A DNA stretch of 16,048 nt from DAOUMU01 sp034409055 (GTDB lineage Bacteria > Chloroflexota > Anaerolineae > 4572-78 > J111), in assembly GCA_034409055.1 (NCBI GenBank), contig DAOUMU010000187.1:1-16048 (forward strand), in the 5' to 3' direction. The translations under genes were made by a program, and so were the position numbers. How positions within the stretch are numbered: the first letter of the stretch is position 1; each line of letters opens with the position of its first letter. Below the pieces are notes generated by a model, which was given only the letters and a program-made list of their open reading frames with translations, ran no database searches and had not been told where the DNA came from. Of this stretch, positions 1-6,600 are shown piece by piece.

Positions 1-60
1 TTCGATACGCGCTCCACTCTGTTCCGCGCTACTCAGGCTGCGTCCTGAGCTTGTCGAAGG
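1..60. repeat. REP-like palindromic intergenic repeat at window edge
   Basis: The sequence contains the arms CTCAGG and CCTGAG around a 6-base loop. Outside these are GCGCG-type arms and TTCGA/TCGAA ends, so the whole block can fold into a branched hairpin. The words CTGAGCTTGTCGAAGGG and TTCGATACGCGC resemble abundant mobile palindromic repeats of bacterial intergenic regions (family recalled, not searched). It starts about 40 bases after the stop of the interrupted helicase gene. It may mark the point where that gene was broken, or an assembly edge at a repeat. Confidence 0.5.
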
Positions 61-101
61 GATGCTTGGCAATGAATTACGCATAATCGGTTATGAGGCA
101 A

Positions 102-2306
102 TTACCTGCCGACTTTTGCGGTATTGCGATAAATGGTACAGATAAAACTACCTCCCGTATGGGTCACCTTAACCAATTGCTGCTGGTTAGCTTTCTTGAT
201 GGTTCGCACCACCTTCCGAGCAACGATTTGCTTATCTTTTTGAGTCAGCACTACATCTCCAACTTGCACTCGCTCAATTGGGACATTGCCGTTAGCGGTT
301 GATACCCACGTGCCTGCCGGAAAACATTCATCCAGAATCAGGTTGTAGCAACCGCTGTACTGCCGGTTTAGAAAATCGGCGATGGCCGCCCGCCCGCCGT
401 ACTTGAAAGGCACCTGCTGCCACAGGGCTGCCCCACACTCACTGCACCGGTACTTGCGTTTACCCAGGTCCGCTGTAGATTTGAGCAGACCGCGTTCGTT
501 ACGCAAGATGTACCCGCAGTCGGGACAGCCCAGCACCGTCTCTACCTTGGTGATGACCTTCTCCACCTTGTGGGTACGCCGAAACGGGTAATGAGGCAAA
601 ACCTCGGTCTCCTCCACCTCGGTCCGGTACTTGACCGGTCTCTTCTGGCTGGCCGGGGCGTGCTCCCAGCGCGGCCCGTTCTTGGCCGTCTCGTAGCTGA
701 TCACCAAAATACTCGGATTGGGTTCCGCCATCGCCCGGATCACGTCCAGGACCGGTTTAGCGACTTTACGAAGCTTCCCCTGCCCATCCGGCTGCTGCCG
801 TTTCTCGCCGATGAGATGCACCTTGACCCCGAACTCGATCAGCACCTTCTCCGCTTCCCGTTTCCATTTGCCGGTCACCTGGGAGGGACAGACCACGACC
901 AACTTCCAGCCTGCCTGCCGGCGAGGTAGATCACCCTGCCCGATCAAGGCGGCAATGGCTTGAGAACAACAGGTCTTGCCTGTACCCATCTCGCCCACGA
1001 GGATCACCCCCTTGGCCGTCTTCAGGCGAGCGGCCAGAGCAGCGGCTCGCACCTGTTGGGCCGACAAGAGACCCCCGGCCACCTTTTGACCCGGCAGAAC
1101 GCCAGGGGCATGCACCCGGTTAAGCAAAGGCCACCAGGCCGGCATATCCCGCTCCGGCTCGAACAGGGGGGCATAGGTCCGGTCGATGGTCTGCACCAAC
1201 GTGTCCTGGTGCTCCAGCAGAAAGTCGGCAAAGCCCTCCTTGTCATCCAGGCTGTTGTACCCGGTCAGCGTACCGTTAGCCAGGTTGAGGGCAGTGATGG
1301 TCTGAACCAGCTTCTCCCGTTCTCGCACCGTCTTCTGGCTGCCAGTCTCGGTTTGCTCCGTCTCCTGGGTGACCGTGACCCGCTTGGTCGTACTGCCCTT
1401 GATGATATGGCGTTGGCCATCGATCTCGACCTCGGTGCCGTCAACAATCCCGGCAGCAATGACAAAGGCTGTGTGACCGGAACTCAACCGCAAGACCGGT
1501 TGGAACTGGTCAAAACCGCTCTCCTTTGGATTGAACAGCGTCGCCCAGGCGTCGCCATTTTGGAGACCGTGGCTCTCGATTTCGCTCAGTATGGTCCCGG
1601 CTTCGGGAAAGCTGATGGCAAAGTGCGTCACCTGCCTACCTGCCGCAGCCTCGGCGGAGGCAGGGTTGCCGTTGGTGTAGTAACCGTAGCTAAACTCCCC
1701 GGCCTGCAAGACCGGTGGGCCTTGCTTGACCAGCGTTTCCAGCTCGGTCGCCGCCGCATAGGTGGTGTAAGCCGCCACCTCGTTCCGCTTGAGACCAAAA
1801 ACCACCACCTGTTTGAAACGGTCGTACTCCGGCTCGGGGAAACGGCGGATATTGACCTGGCGCAGGTGGTTAAGAAGCAGCGAGCACAGGTCAAAGTCGA
1901 TGATGGTTTCGGGAATGACCCAGATACCCAGGCCGCCCGGTACGAGCAAATTCAGGTCGTACCGGATGTGTTCCACCTCCATCCGCCCCCCGCCCAATGC
2001 CTGGTCGTAAGGGGGGTTGTCAAAAATCACATTGAACCCACCTTCAACCTGCAAAAACTCCCGCGCCCCGTTCAGGCAGTAATCCAACCGGGTCCTGGCC
2101 TGGGCAAATCGCTCCGGGTGGAGCTCGTTGCCATAAGTGGTCAAGCCGAGTTGGCTGCCCAGCAGAGCCAGTGGTTCGCCGGTTCCGGCGCAAGGATCAA
2201 GAATCGTCCCCCCACCGCTGGGAATGACGTTGCTGGCAATGGTTTCCACGATCTCCAGCGGGGTGGGATAAAACAAGATTTTCTCTTTCGCTTTTAAGCG
2301 TGCCAT
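102..2306 (-). CDS. DNA methyltransferase-helicase fusion, interrupted by an intein N-terminal block (C-terminal half missing)
   Basis: The 734 residues begin with a class I SAM-dependent methyltransferase domain: DPCAGTGE at about 37-44 binds SAM, and the catalytic FDNPPY at about 95-100 is of the type that modifies adenine N6 or cytosine N4. A superfamily 2 (SNF2-like) helicase core follows. It has Walker A GEMGTGKT at about 438-445, motif Ia-like VVCPSQ at about 471-476, a zinc ribbon (Cys593, Cys596, Cys621, Cys624) and motif II LILDE at 656-660. Residue 661 is a Cys that opens a clear intein block A, so motif II is split. Helicase motifs III-VI are absent. The start has a good Shine-Dalgarno (AGGAGG, 8 bases upstream), and the stop of the preceding gene abuts it, so the two are probably co-translated. 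Such fusions are familiar on plasmids and integrative elements; a role in modifying or protecting the element's DNA is inference. As it stands, the product would lack helicase activity unless the missing part is supplied elsewhere. Confidence 0.85.
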   Translation of the reverse strand: MARLKAKEKILFYPTPLEIVETIASNVIPSGGGTILDPCAGTGEPLALLGSQLGLTTYGNELHPERFAQARTRLDYCLNGAREFLQVEGGFNVIFDNPPYDQALGGGRMEVEHIRYDLNLLVPGGLGIWVIPETIIDFDLCSLLLNHLRQVNIRRFPEPEYDRFKQVVVFGLKRNEVAAYTTYAAATELETLVKQGPPVLQAGEFSYGYYTNGNPASAEAAAGRQVTHFAISFPEAGTILSEIESHGLQNGDAWATLFNPKESGFDQFQPVLRLSSGHTAFVIAAGIVDGTEVEIDGQRHIIKGSTTKRVTVTQETEQTETGSQKTVREREKLVQTITALNLANGTLTGYNSLDDKEGFADFLLEHQDTLVQTIDRTYAPLFEPERDMPAWWPLLNRVHAPGVLPGQKVAGGLLSAQQVRAAALAARLKTAKGVILVGEMGTGKTCCSQAIAALIGQGDLPRRQAGWKLVVVCPSQVTGKWKREAEKVLIEFGVKVHLIGEKRQQPDGQGKLRKVAKPVLDVIRAMAEPNPSILVISYETAKNGPRWEHAPASQKRPVKYRTEVEETEVLPHYPFRRTHKVEKVITKVETVLGCPDCGYILRNERGLLKSTADLGKRKYRCSECGAALWQQVPFKYGGRAAIADFLNRQYSGCYNLILDECFPAGTWVSTANGNVPIERVQVGDVVLTQKDKQIVARKVVRTIKKANQQQLVKVTHTGGSFICTIYRNTAKVGR
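105..326 (-). other. Intein (Hint) N-terminal splicing region, truncated
   Basis: Residues 661-734 of the fusion protein match the start of an intein. The first residue is Cys in the context CFPAGTWVST, followed by NVPIERVQVGDVVLT, which is the block A pattern (Cys, then G-T-x-V, then I-x-x-V-x-x-GD-x-V-L). A second conserved stretch, LVKVTHTGGSFICT, looks like the approach to block B. The expected histidine-containing motif after ICT is not in frame, and the frame ends 11 residues later. No homing-endonuclease blocks and no C-terminal His-Asn splice junction are present. The region is either a decayed or interrupted intein, or the N-half of a split one. Confidence 0.8.
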
Positions 2307-2537
2307 TTACCTTTCCTCCTTAGCCACGGGACTTCGCCAAAAGGTGTCAGCCAGCTTGTTGACAGCCTCTTCAACCTTTTCCAACCTGTCAAAGAGTGCA
2401 GCCAGGTCATTGTCAAAGTCAGATAAAGTAACCTCCTCATTGACAATACTGCTTCTCAGACCATTCAGGTCAGTCACCACGTAAGCCACTCTCTCATAAA
2501 ACTCCAACAAGGATTGATGCTTTACCAGATTTTTCAT
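2307..2537 (-). CDS. Small acidic, probably coiled-coil protein, function unknown
   Basis: This 76-residue protein is not recognised. It is rich in Glu, Asp and Leu. The segment around LAALFDRLEKVEEAVNKLAD has heptad-like spacing, which suggests a helical coiled coil. The ATG at 2537 is preferred because GAGGTG lies at a good distance upstream. An in-frame GTG at 2546 falls inside that ribosome-binding site and is unlikely to be the start. The stop codon is directly followed by the start of the methyltransferase-helicase gene, so the two are probably translated together. A role as a small partner of that enzyme is only a guess from position. Confidence 0.7.
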   Translation of the reverse strand: MKNLVKHQSLLEFYERVAYVVTDLNGLRSSIVNEEVTLSDFDNDLAALFDRLEKVEEAVNKLADTFWRSPVAKEER

Positions 2538-2603
2538 TGTTCTCACCTCACTATTTGCTTGATTATTAGTAACCTTGATGTCTTGCTTCTTTCACTGATA
2601 ACA

Positions 2604-2661
2604 AACCCCTGGTTTAGGGGTTAAATCTCCCACATATGTCCGACCATCCGAATGGACATAT
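2604..2661. repeat. Two short hairpins between genes
   Basis: A perfect 7-base stem (AACCCCT/AGGGGTT, loop GGTTT) lies at 2604-2622, and a perfect 8-base stem (ATATGTCC/GGACATAT) at 2634-2661. They sit between the 189-residue gene and the 76-residue gene. The second is followed by Ts on the plus strand only, so neither is a convincing terminator for the minus-strand genes. They could shape or stabilise the polycistronic mRNA. Confidence 0.4.
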
Positions 2662-2666
2662 TTTTC

Positions 2667-3236
2667 TTAGCCATTCCTGTCCTTTGTTTCATAGAAGTCC
2701 TCACCCAGGTCAATACAGACCGTCAGTCCCAAACGCTGCTCGATCAGTTGGGCCAGCACCACCAGGTCGTCAAAAGCAGTCCAACCAAAGGGCTCCACCG
2801 TGTAGGCATCCGGCGGCAGGCAATCCCGCTCGTCAGTGATTTTCAGGCGGGTAATTTGGGGAACTGTCGCCTGAAAGTTAGCCTCGGTGGTCAGCCACAT
2901 CGGCGGTGGCAAGGTTTTGGGCGGATGATCAGGCTGGATCGGCTCAGTTCGTAGCGGTAGCCAGCCCACGTCATTGCAGACCCAAACCTTGCCGGTGAGA
3001 TCTCGGACGACATCTCCCACACTCATCGAGGTATGCCCCAGGTTGAGGCTGGCAATAAGCGACCGGGCTTCCTCGTTTGGTGACCATGATTCAGCCTGCA
3101 TTTGACAAAAAACGTCACCCAACGAATTGGCCGCCACCGTTCTGACCAGGCGATGGGTGAACCCCAGATAGTTCAGCTTGATTTCGACCGGCTTAAGCAA
3201 GCCAAAAAAACGTTGGTAATAAACGTAGTAAATCAT
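2667..3236 (-). CDS. Plasmid-type protein of unknown function with an HTSMSVGDVV segment
   Basis: The 189-residue product is not assigned a function. A central segment (HTSMSVGDVV, then a strand ending VCNDVGW, about residues 69-92) resembles a short motif seen in proteins of conjugative elements annotated as YodL-like. There it reads roughly as S-x-S-V-G-D-V-V followed by a strand ending in G-F/W; this recall is approximate. No signal peptide or membrane segment is seen. The start is well supported: AGGAGG lies 5 bases upstream and overlaps the stop region of the preceding gene, leaving an 8-base gap that suggests translational coupling. It belongs to the minus-strand cluster that ends in the methyltransferase-helicase. 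Confidence 0.75.
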   Translation of the reverse strand: MIYYVYYQRFFGLLKPVEIKLNYLGFTHRLVRTVAANSLGDVFCQMQAESWSPNEEARSLIASLNLGHTSMSVGDVVRDLTGKVWVCNDVGWLPLRTEPIQPDHPPKTLPPPMWLTTEANFQATVPQITRLKITDERDCLPPDAYTVEPFGWTAFDDLVVLAQLIEQRLGLTVCIDLGEDFYETKDRNG

Positions 3237-3244
3237 TTTTCCTC

Positions 3245-4075
3245 CTACTCAAGAATGAAGTAAACGCCCAGGCTTTCCCTGGCTTCAGTCAGCAGATGAT
3301 TGAGCGAAGGGGCCTGAATGACCACCTCATCCCCCTGATGCAGCGCCCAACCCTCTTTGGTCGGGCAGGCAGCCCACAGGTCGTTGAGGTAGCGCTGGCC
3401 ACCGCTATACGGCACCTTTTTCAGAACAATCCCCAATCCCAACCGTTCGCGGATGATTTGCAGCCAGGCGTCCCGGGACCGGCCCTGACAGTGAACCGTG
3501 TAGCAGGTTACCGTGCCCAGGCTGCTCAGGCGGCTGATGGGCATCTCGGTCGTCTCGACCAGTTGGGTTCGTTCAACCGGCTGGCCCTTTTCCCACTCCC
3601 GCTTCGTTTCCAGACTCAAGAAAGACTGCGGCTGTTGCCCCAGCTCCCACAACCAGGGCGCCCACACCGGTTTAAGCGGAATAGACAGGGACTGGTTCAG
3701 CCGCTCGAAAAAGCCCGCCGGGACACCCGGTTCATACGACAGGAGATAGAACCCCCGCTCGCTGTCCTCGATCACGGTCAGGCCGGGATGAACCAGGGCC
3801 AGGTCGACCATGCCACTGGGCAAGCGGCTGCGCAGGGTGCGGTAAGTAACGCCCTTTTGGGCGGCCACTCGCTGCGGGTATGACTGACCAGCAAGGGGAA
3901 TACTCACCTCGCTGCTCCATTTCTTGCCCCGCCCTTCTTTGCCTGAGAGTTTGGCCCAGATCGCGCCCACGACCGTTTCCGGACCGACTATTCTCAAGTA
4001 CAGAAAGCCGTCATAGCTGTCCACAAAATCCAGTAGGATCGCGGACAGTTTGTTGAATTTGATTGTGTGTATCAC
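3245..4075 (-). CDS. Hypothetical plasmid-type protein, 276 residues
   Basis: The product is not recognised. It appears soluble, with several Trp- and Tyr-rich strands and no clear catalytic motif. The GTG start at 4075 is chosen because AGGAGG lies 8 bases upstream and no nearby ATG exists in frame. The GTG overlaps the TGA stop of a short upstream reading frame (4072-4170) as GTGA, a typical coupling arrangement. Downstream, its stop region provides the ribosome-binding site for the next gene. The tight packing suggests it works with its neighbours at 2307-3236 and with the methyltransferase-helicase. Confidence 0.75.
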   Translation of the reverse strand: MIHTIKFNKLSAILLDFVDSYDGFLYLRIVGPETVVGAIWAKLSGKEGRGKKWSSEVSIPLAGQSYPQRVAAQKGVTYRTLRSRLPSGMVDLALVHPGLTVIEDSERGFYLLSYEPGVPAGFFERLNQSLSIPLKPVWAPWLWELGQQPQSFLSLETKREWEKGQPVERTQLVETTEMPISRLSSLGTVTCYTVHCQGRSRDAWLQIIRERLGLGIVLKKVPYSGGQRYLNDLWAACPTKEGWALHQGDEVVIQAPSLNHLLTEARESLGVYFILE

Positions 4076-4170
4076 TTGGCTAACCTCCTGACCGCTTCTG
4101 ACGCGGCGGAAAATAAAAAAAGCCCTGCTGTCAGCAGGGCCTGTGAGTTGTTACTTCGTCTGTTATTCAC
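4072..4170 (-). CDS. Candidate small hydrophobic protein (32 residues), possible leader gene
   Basis: This short frame starts at GTG (4170) with AAGGAAG a few bases upstream. It encodes a polar N-terminus (NNRRSNNSQ), a hydrophobic middle (ALLTAGLFLFSAA) and a basic end (RRLAK), like a tiny one-pass membrane protein or a leader peptide. Its TGA stop overlaps the GTG start of the 276-residue gene as GTGA. A terminator-like hairpin with a T-run (4111-4140) lies inside the frame, so ribosomes translating it would disrupt the hairpin. This supports either a coupled small gene or an attenuator. Evidence is sequence architecture only. Confidence 0.45.
   Translation of the reverse strand: MNNRRSNNSQALLTAGLFLFSAASEAVRRLAK
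4111..4140 (-). terminator. Intrinsic terminator or attenuator hairpin
   Basis: On the minus strand the arms GCCCTGCT and AGCAGGGC, with a 3-base loop, are followed by seven Ts and TATTTT. This is a strong intrinsic terminator shape. It lies after the zinc-finger gene and only about 35 bases before the 276-residue gene, inside the candidate 32-codon frame. No promoter is obvious between it and the gene it precedes, so conditional readthrough is plausible. Confidence 0.75.
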
Positions 4171-4213
4171 TTTTTCTTCCTTTTGATACTTTGATTTGTG
4201 GTGCGCTTCCCTA

Positions 4214-4510
4214 TTACGCTGCCTCCGCGACCGGGACATACTCAGGCCAGGCCCCGTTCCAGGGAACCGGGTCTTGTACGGCCAGGCTGTTACGGCGCAG
4301 GTGCTGCTGGGCGGCCTCAAGGTCACCGCCAAAATATTTGTCGGCCAGGCCGTGCAGCCCCAGGTGTCCCAGGTAACTGTGCCAACTCCGCCCGGCCATA
4401 TCTCGACCACAGCGGGGACAGATCGCCGGTGGGATTTTGGCCTTGACCGCCTGTCCGCCCAACGGCGCCCCTTTCTTGCGTCCCAGGGCCAGGGCTTCCT
4501 CACGGGTCAT
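4214..4510 (-). CDS. Small C2H2-like zinc-finger protein
   Basis: The 98-residue product has CPRCGRDM followed by HSYLGHLGLHGL: a Cys-x2-Cys pair, then a spaced His cluster in a helix, about residues 31-56. This is typical of a small zinc finger that could bind DNA or RNA. The N-terminus (TREEALALGRKKG) resembles the basic, repeat-like starts of such plasmid proteins. The ATG at 4510 is preferred because GGAGG lies 8 bases upstream. A possible earlier ATG at 4528 has that ribosome-binding site inside its own codons. The gene is bounded by terminator-like hairpins on both sides, so it may be transcribed on its own. A regulatory role is inferred. Confidence 0.7.
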   Translation of the reverse strand: MTREEALALGRKKGAPLGGQAVKAKIPPAICPRCGRDMAGRSWHSYLGHLGLHGLADKYFGGDLEAAQQHLRRNSLAVQDPVPWNGAWPEYVPVAEAA

Positions 4511-4581
4511 AACGCTGCCCTCCTTCATTAGAAATACCCAATCTCCACATTATCAACCTCCATTCAACTGAGCTTTAAAAT

Positions 4582-4613
4582 GAAAAAACGGCGGAACCTG
4601 AAGGGCTACCGCC
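4582..4613 (-). terminator. Probable intrinsic terminator
   Basis: On the minus strand GGCGG and CCGCC form a stem, extended after a small internal loop by CC/GG, and are followed directly by GTTTTTTC. The stem is imperfect. It would stop minus-strand transcription arriving from the 5166-5366 gene before the zinc-finger gene. Confidence 0.5.
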
Positions 4614-4632
4614 ATCAAAACCATAAAACGAT

Positions 4633-4947
4633 ATGAACTTGCCGTCCCTATCTCCCTCGCCGGGAGAGAGCGGCTGCGATTCTTGCTCACCTGCCAACCG
4701 GATAGAACGTCAAGCGATTGTGGTTGTCAAAGAGCAAAGTGTTCTTTTACTATGGCCACAAATCCCCGGCCAATGCAAGGGCAAATGTGGTCAGAAGGGG
4801 GAAGGTCTCTGCGAAGCCGTGGCCGATAAGGTGGCCGGGGTGTGCAGTTTCTGCGCCAACGTTTTCGAGGTTAGAAAAGAGGTAGAGAAAAGGCAGTCCA
4901 GCCTGCGGAAGCTGGTCTCTCAGGGGTATCAGATCATCACCTTTTGA
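4633..4947 (+). pseudogene. Decayed DsrE-like protein fragment
   Basis: The open frame runs opposite to its neighbours and has no visible ribosome-binding site. Its C-terminal part (VAGVCSFCANVF, then EVRKEVEKRQ, then SLRKLVSQGYQIITF) resembles the end of small cytoplasmic DsrE-family proteins. In these, a Cys-x2-Cys segment is followed by a Gly-Tyr-x-Ile-Ile-Thr-Phe ending. The stretch expected between these parts (a DD-x-x-GHP segment) is missing, and the normal N-terminal Rossmann-like half is absent or unrecognisable. The first 27 residues come from a palindromic spacer. I read it as a remnant of a captured chromosomal gene. Similarity is recalled, not computed. Confidence 0.4.
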
Positions 4948-5165
4948 ACCACGCCTGGGGGTAAGGGGAACAGACAAGCCCCAGCCCCCTTCATGCCCGC
5001 GCGTGAGACCGCCGACTCCCGGCGCGAGCGACGCCAGAAGCGAGCAGAGGGTGAGGCGGTCGGGCAAGCGGGACGCGGCTGACGGTTCCTCACCCACCGG
5101 TGAGGGACCAAAGCCGCTATCAGGTCGGTCAGTATCAGTGAAACAAACGGTTATCCCCCCCCCGT
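4948..5165. repeat. Non-coding spacer with REP-like hairpins
   Basis: No convincing gene is seen. The GC-rich spacer holds GACCGCC (5007-5013) pairing with GGCGGTC (5055-5061) around a 41-base loop. It also holds a perfect 7-base stem, CCTCACC/GGTGAGG, at 5088-5105. The words are similar to REP-type intergenic palindromes. A run of Cs (5155-5163) precedes the stop of the next minus-strand gene. Confidence 0.45.
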
Positions 5166-5366
5166 TTACCAGGGATACGCCCCATATGAAAGCAAACAAT
5201 CTTCGCCAACCGCTTCGTCATCCAGCCTGATGTTTGCCCAATCCTCCCCGTATAACCGGGCGCTGCCATATGCCTCGGCCCATTCGCTGAAAAGGTTCAG
5301 GGCTTCGTCACAAGCCTCAACCCATTGATCCTGGCCGTGAGTAAAGACGTGATACAGTCTTTCCAT
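5166..5366 (-). CDS. Small acidic protein ending in a DEDCLLSYG-type motif
   Basis: The 66-residue product (starting ERLYHVFTHG) contains EWAEAYGSARLYGEDW and ends VGEDCLLSYGAYPW. Short proteins with an A-R-L-Y segment followed by E-D-C-L-L-S and an aromatic-Pro-aromatic end are familiar as plasmid or phage hypothetical proteins. Their function is unknown to me. The protein is strongly acidic. The ATG at 5366 is chosen over an upstream extension (to 5417) whose residues look non-conserved. No Shine-Dalgarno is seen upstream, so a short or absent leader is likely. Confidence 0.65.
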   Translation of the reverse strand: MERLYHVFTHGQDQWVEACDEALNLFSEWAEAYGSARLYGEDWANIRLDDEAVGEDCLLSYGAYPW

Positions 5367-5460
5367 AATAATCAATATGGTACACCAGGCCCAACCGTCA
5401 CGTAAACTGAAAATCAACCCCCCTCGTGTACTTCTGAGTTTCGACCGGACTTATAGGTTA

Positions 5461-5694
5461 CGCCCGAGGCGGGCGCTGCGCTAGGCCAAGGGGTGCGGTA
5501 CGGGCAGCGCAGCCAAGCGGAACGCCCATCCGCATCCCTTTTGGCCGACGCGCTGCGCCCCTGGCTAGCAGAGAGAAGAAACCCCACTCCGGCACGCGGT
5601 CGCAGCATCGGGTAGCGGGCGGAGGCGACCAGCGGGAAGCCATTGCCCGCTTACCCCAGTCTGCGACGGCGTGTCCGGCTCAGGTCATCACGCC
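5461..5694. other. Spacer with three consecutive GC-rich hairpins, two of them long
   Basis: No gene is supported here. The first stem is CGCCCG/CGGGCG (5461-5475). The second spans 5484-5546: GGCCAAGGGGTGCGG pairs with CCGCATCCCTTTTGGCC (small bulge), and an inner GGGC/GCCC stem sits in the loop. The third spans 5589-5678: the outer arms CCGGCACGCGGTCGCAG and CTGCGACGGCGTGTCCGG are nearly complementary, and the inner arms GGGTAGCGGGC and GCCCGCTTACCC are complementary with one bulge. CACGCC (5689-5694) could pair alternatively with GGCGTG (5668-5673). This may be a structured RNA, a mobile palindrome or a recombination site. Confidence 0.55.
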
Positions 5695-5728
5695 TCAGAA
5701 AAACGATCTACCCAATGGTAATGTAGTG

Positions 5729-5737
5729 TGATATGAT
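5729..5737 (+). promoter_or_regulatory. Extended -10 promoter for a leaderless gene
   Basis: TGATATGAT is an extended -10 element (TG, one base, TATGAT). The -10 hexamer ends 7 bases before the ATG at 5745, so transcription would start at or next to that codon. No good -35 is seen, which fits an extended -10 promoter. Confidence 0.45.
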
Positions 5738-5744
5738 ATGCTGT

Positions 5745-6311
5745 ATGCGCGTCGAAGACCGTCCCGAACACCAAGCCCAGACTGAACCCCCAACCAAAGA
5801 CGACTGGGAAATGTCCTTTGCCGGAACGTTGACCAACGCCGTGGACACCCTGTTTACCTACAAACCGATCGTCGAAAAACTGCAAGGCTTGGAAGAAGAT
5901 GAAGATACCCAGGCATTTGTCCGCCGCTGGAAGCAGGCCCTCGGCCTGCACCTGGAAGAAACCGCCTGGTTGGCAGTAGAGAATTTTCTGACCGATTTTG
6001 AACACTTTCAAGCCCAGACCCCGGCTAACGTCAGCCCCACCCTACCCCCTGCTTTTTCAGAGATGGAGCCTCAGCCAGGGGCAGACATCGAGAAGTTGCA
6101 CCAATCCTTCCCCATCGCCGGCGTTTGTCGAGTGGATTTACAGGGCATCCTCACCGATGAGGAACTGGCCGGGTTGAGCGATACGGATATGCAGCGCATC
6201 GCCGATAAAATGAGTGAGGCTTATACCGCAAGCGGCGACTATTGGAACAGCCTGGAAACTGTCGTCCGATCTGTTATCAAGCGGAAGACAGCAGAAGAAA
6301 CCAGGTCGTAA
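5745..6311 (+). CDS. Hypothetical plasmid-type protein, 188 residues, probably leaderless
   Basis: The product is not recognised by name. The C-terminal part (ILTDEELAGLSDTDMQRIADKM, about residues 126-147, with the following helix ending NSLETVVRSVIKR) resembles a short helical module found in hypothetical proteins of plasmids. In these, a D-x-D-M-x-x-I-A-x-x-M motif precedes a Trp- or Leu-rich helix. The middle is helical and acidic, and residues about 90-110 are Pro-rich. Two ATGs are possible: 5733 falls within the -10 element, whereas 5745 lies just after it, so 5745 is preferred. No Shine-Dalgarno is present. It is the only intact plus-strand gene left of position 12000, and it converges on the zinc-ribbon gene at 6390-6599. 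Confidence 0.7.
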   Translation: MRVEDRPEHQAQTEPPTKDDWEMSFAGTLTNAVDTLFTYKPIVEKLQGLEEDEDTQAFVRRWKQALGLHLEETAWLAVENFLTDFEHFQAQTPANVSPTLPPAFSEMEPQPGADIEKLHQSFPIAGVCRVDLQGILTDEELAGLSDTDMQRIADKMSEAYTASGDYWNSLETVVRSVIKRKTAEETRS

Positions 6312-6389
6312 GCCGGGTCTTACAGAGACACTTCCCACAAAGCTTTCGTCCGCCCCTCACAACATTCACCTTACTCCAAAGACATCTGG

Positions 6390-6599
6390 CTAAAGTTCCA
6401 CGTAACCACACCTCATATCCGGACAAAACAAGATGACCCCCTTGTAGAACTCTGAGAGCACCTTTTCTGCTGCCAGCGGTTCGCCACAAATCAAGCAGGT
6501 AAACTCGCCTCGATCCGCCCGCTGGATGAGCTCGGCTTCTTCGGAGGTAAGAATATCCTCGGCCCGGGGAATGATACGCTTCGGTTCACCTTCTGGCAT
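6390..6599 (-). CDS. Small zinc-ribbon protein
   Basis: The 69-residue product carries CLICGEPL near the middle and CPDMRCGYVEL at the end: a Cys-x2-Cys pair and a Cys-x4-Cys pair, a zinc-ribbon arrangement. The N-terminus (PEGEPKRIIPRAEDIL) is polar. The ATG at 6599 is chosen. The frame stays open to 6644, but that extension only translates the AGTGAACA repeat and would be spurious. No Shine-Dalgarno is visible because the repeat directly abuts the start. The role is unknown; binding nucleic acid or a partner protein is possible. Confidence 0.6.
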   Translation of the reverse strand: MPEGEPKRIIPRAEDILTSEEAELIQRADRGEFTCLICGEPLAAEKVLSEFYKGVILFCPDMRCGYVEL

Positions 6600-6600
6600 A

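Noticed and set aside
960..2297. Long plus-strand open frame (445 codons) opposite the methyltransferase-helicase
   Set aside because: It is antisense to a gene with clear methyltransferase and helicase motifs, has no recognisable domain and has no ribosome-binding site.
4072..4503. 143-codon minus-strand frame overlapping the zinc-finger gene
   Set aside because: Its first part is an off-frame shadow of the zinc-finger gene. Only its last 32 codons, with their own GTG and ribosome-binding site, look meaningful and are listed separately.
4750..5199. 149-codon minus-strand frame
   Set aside because: It crosses REP-like hairpins, lies opposite the DsrE-like fragment and overlaps the end of the 66-residue gene; composition is not protein-like.
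5461..5694. Integron attC site
   Set aside because: The core-site consensus of attC is not recognisable, and no integrase or cassette structure is present.
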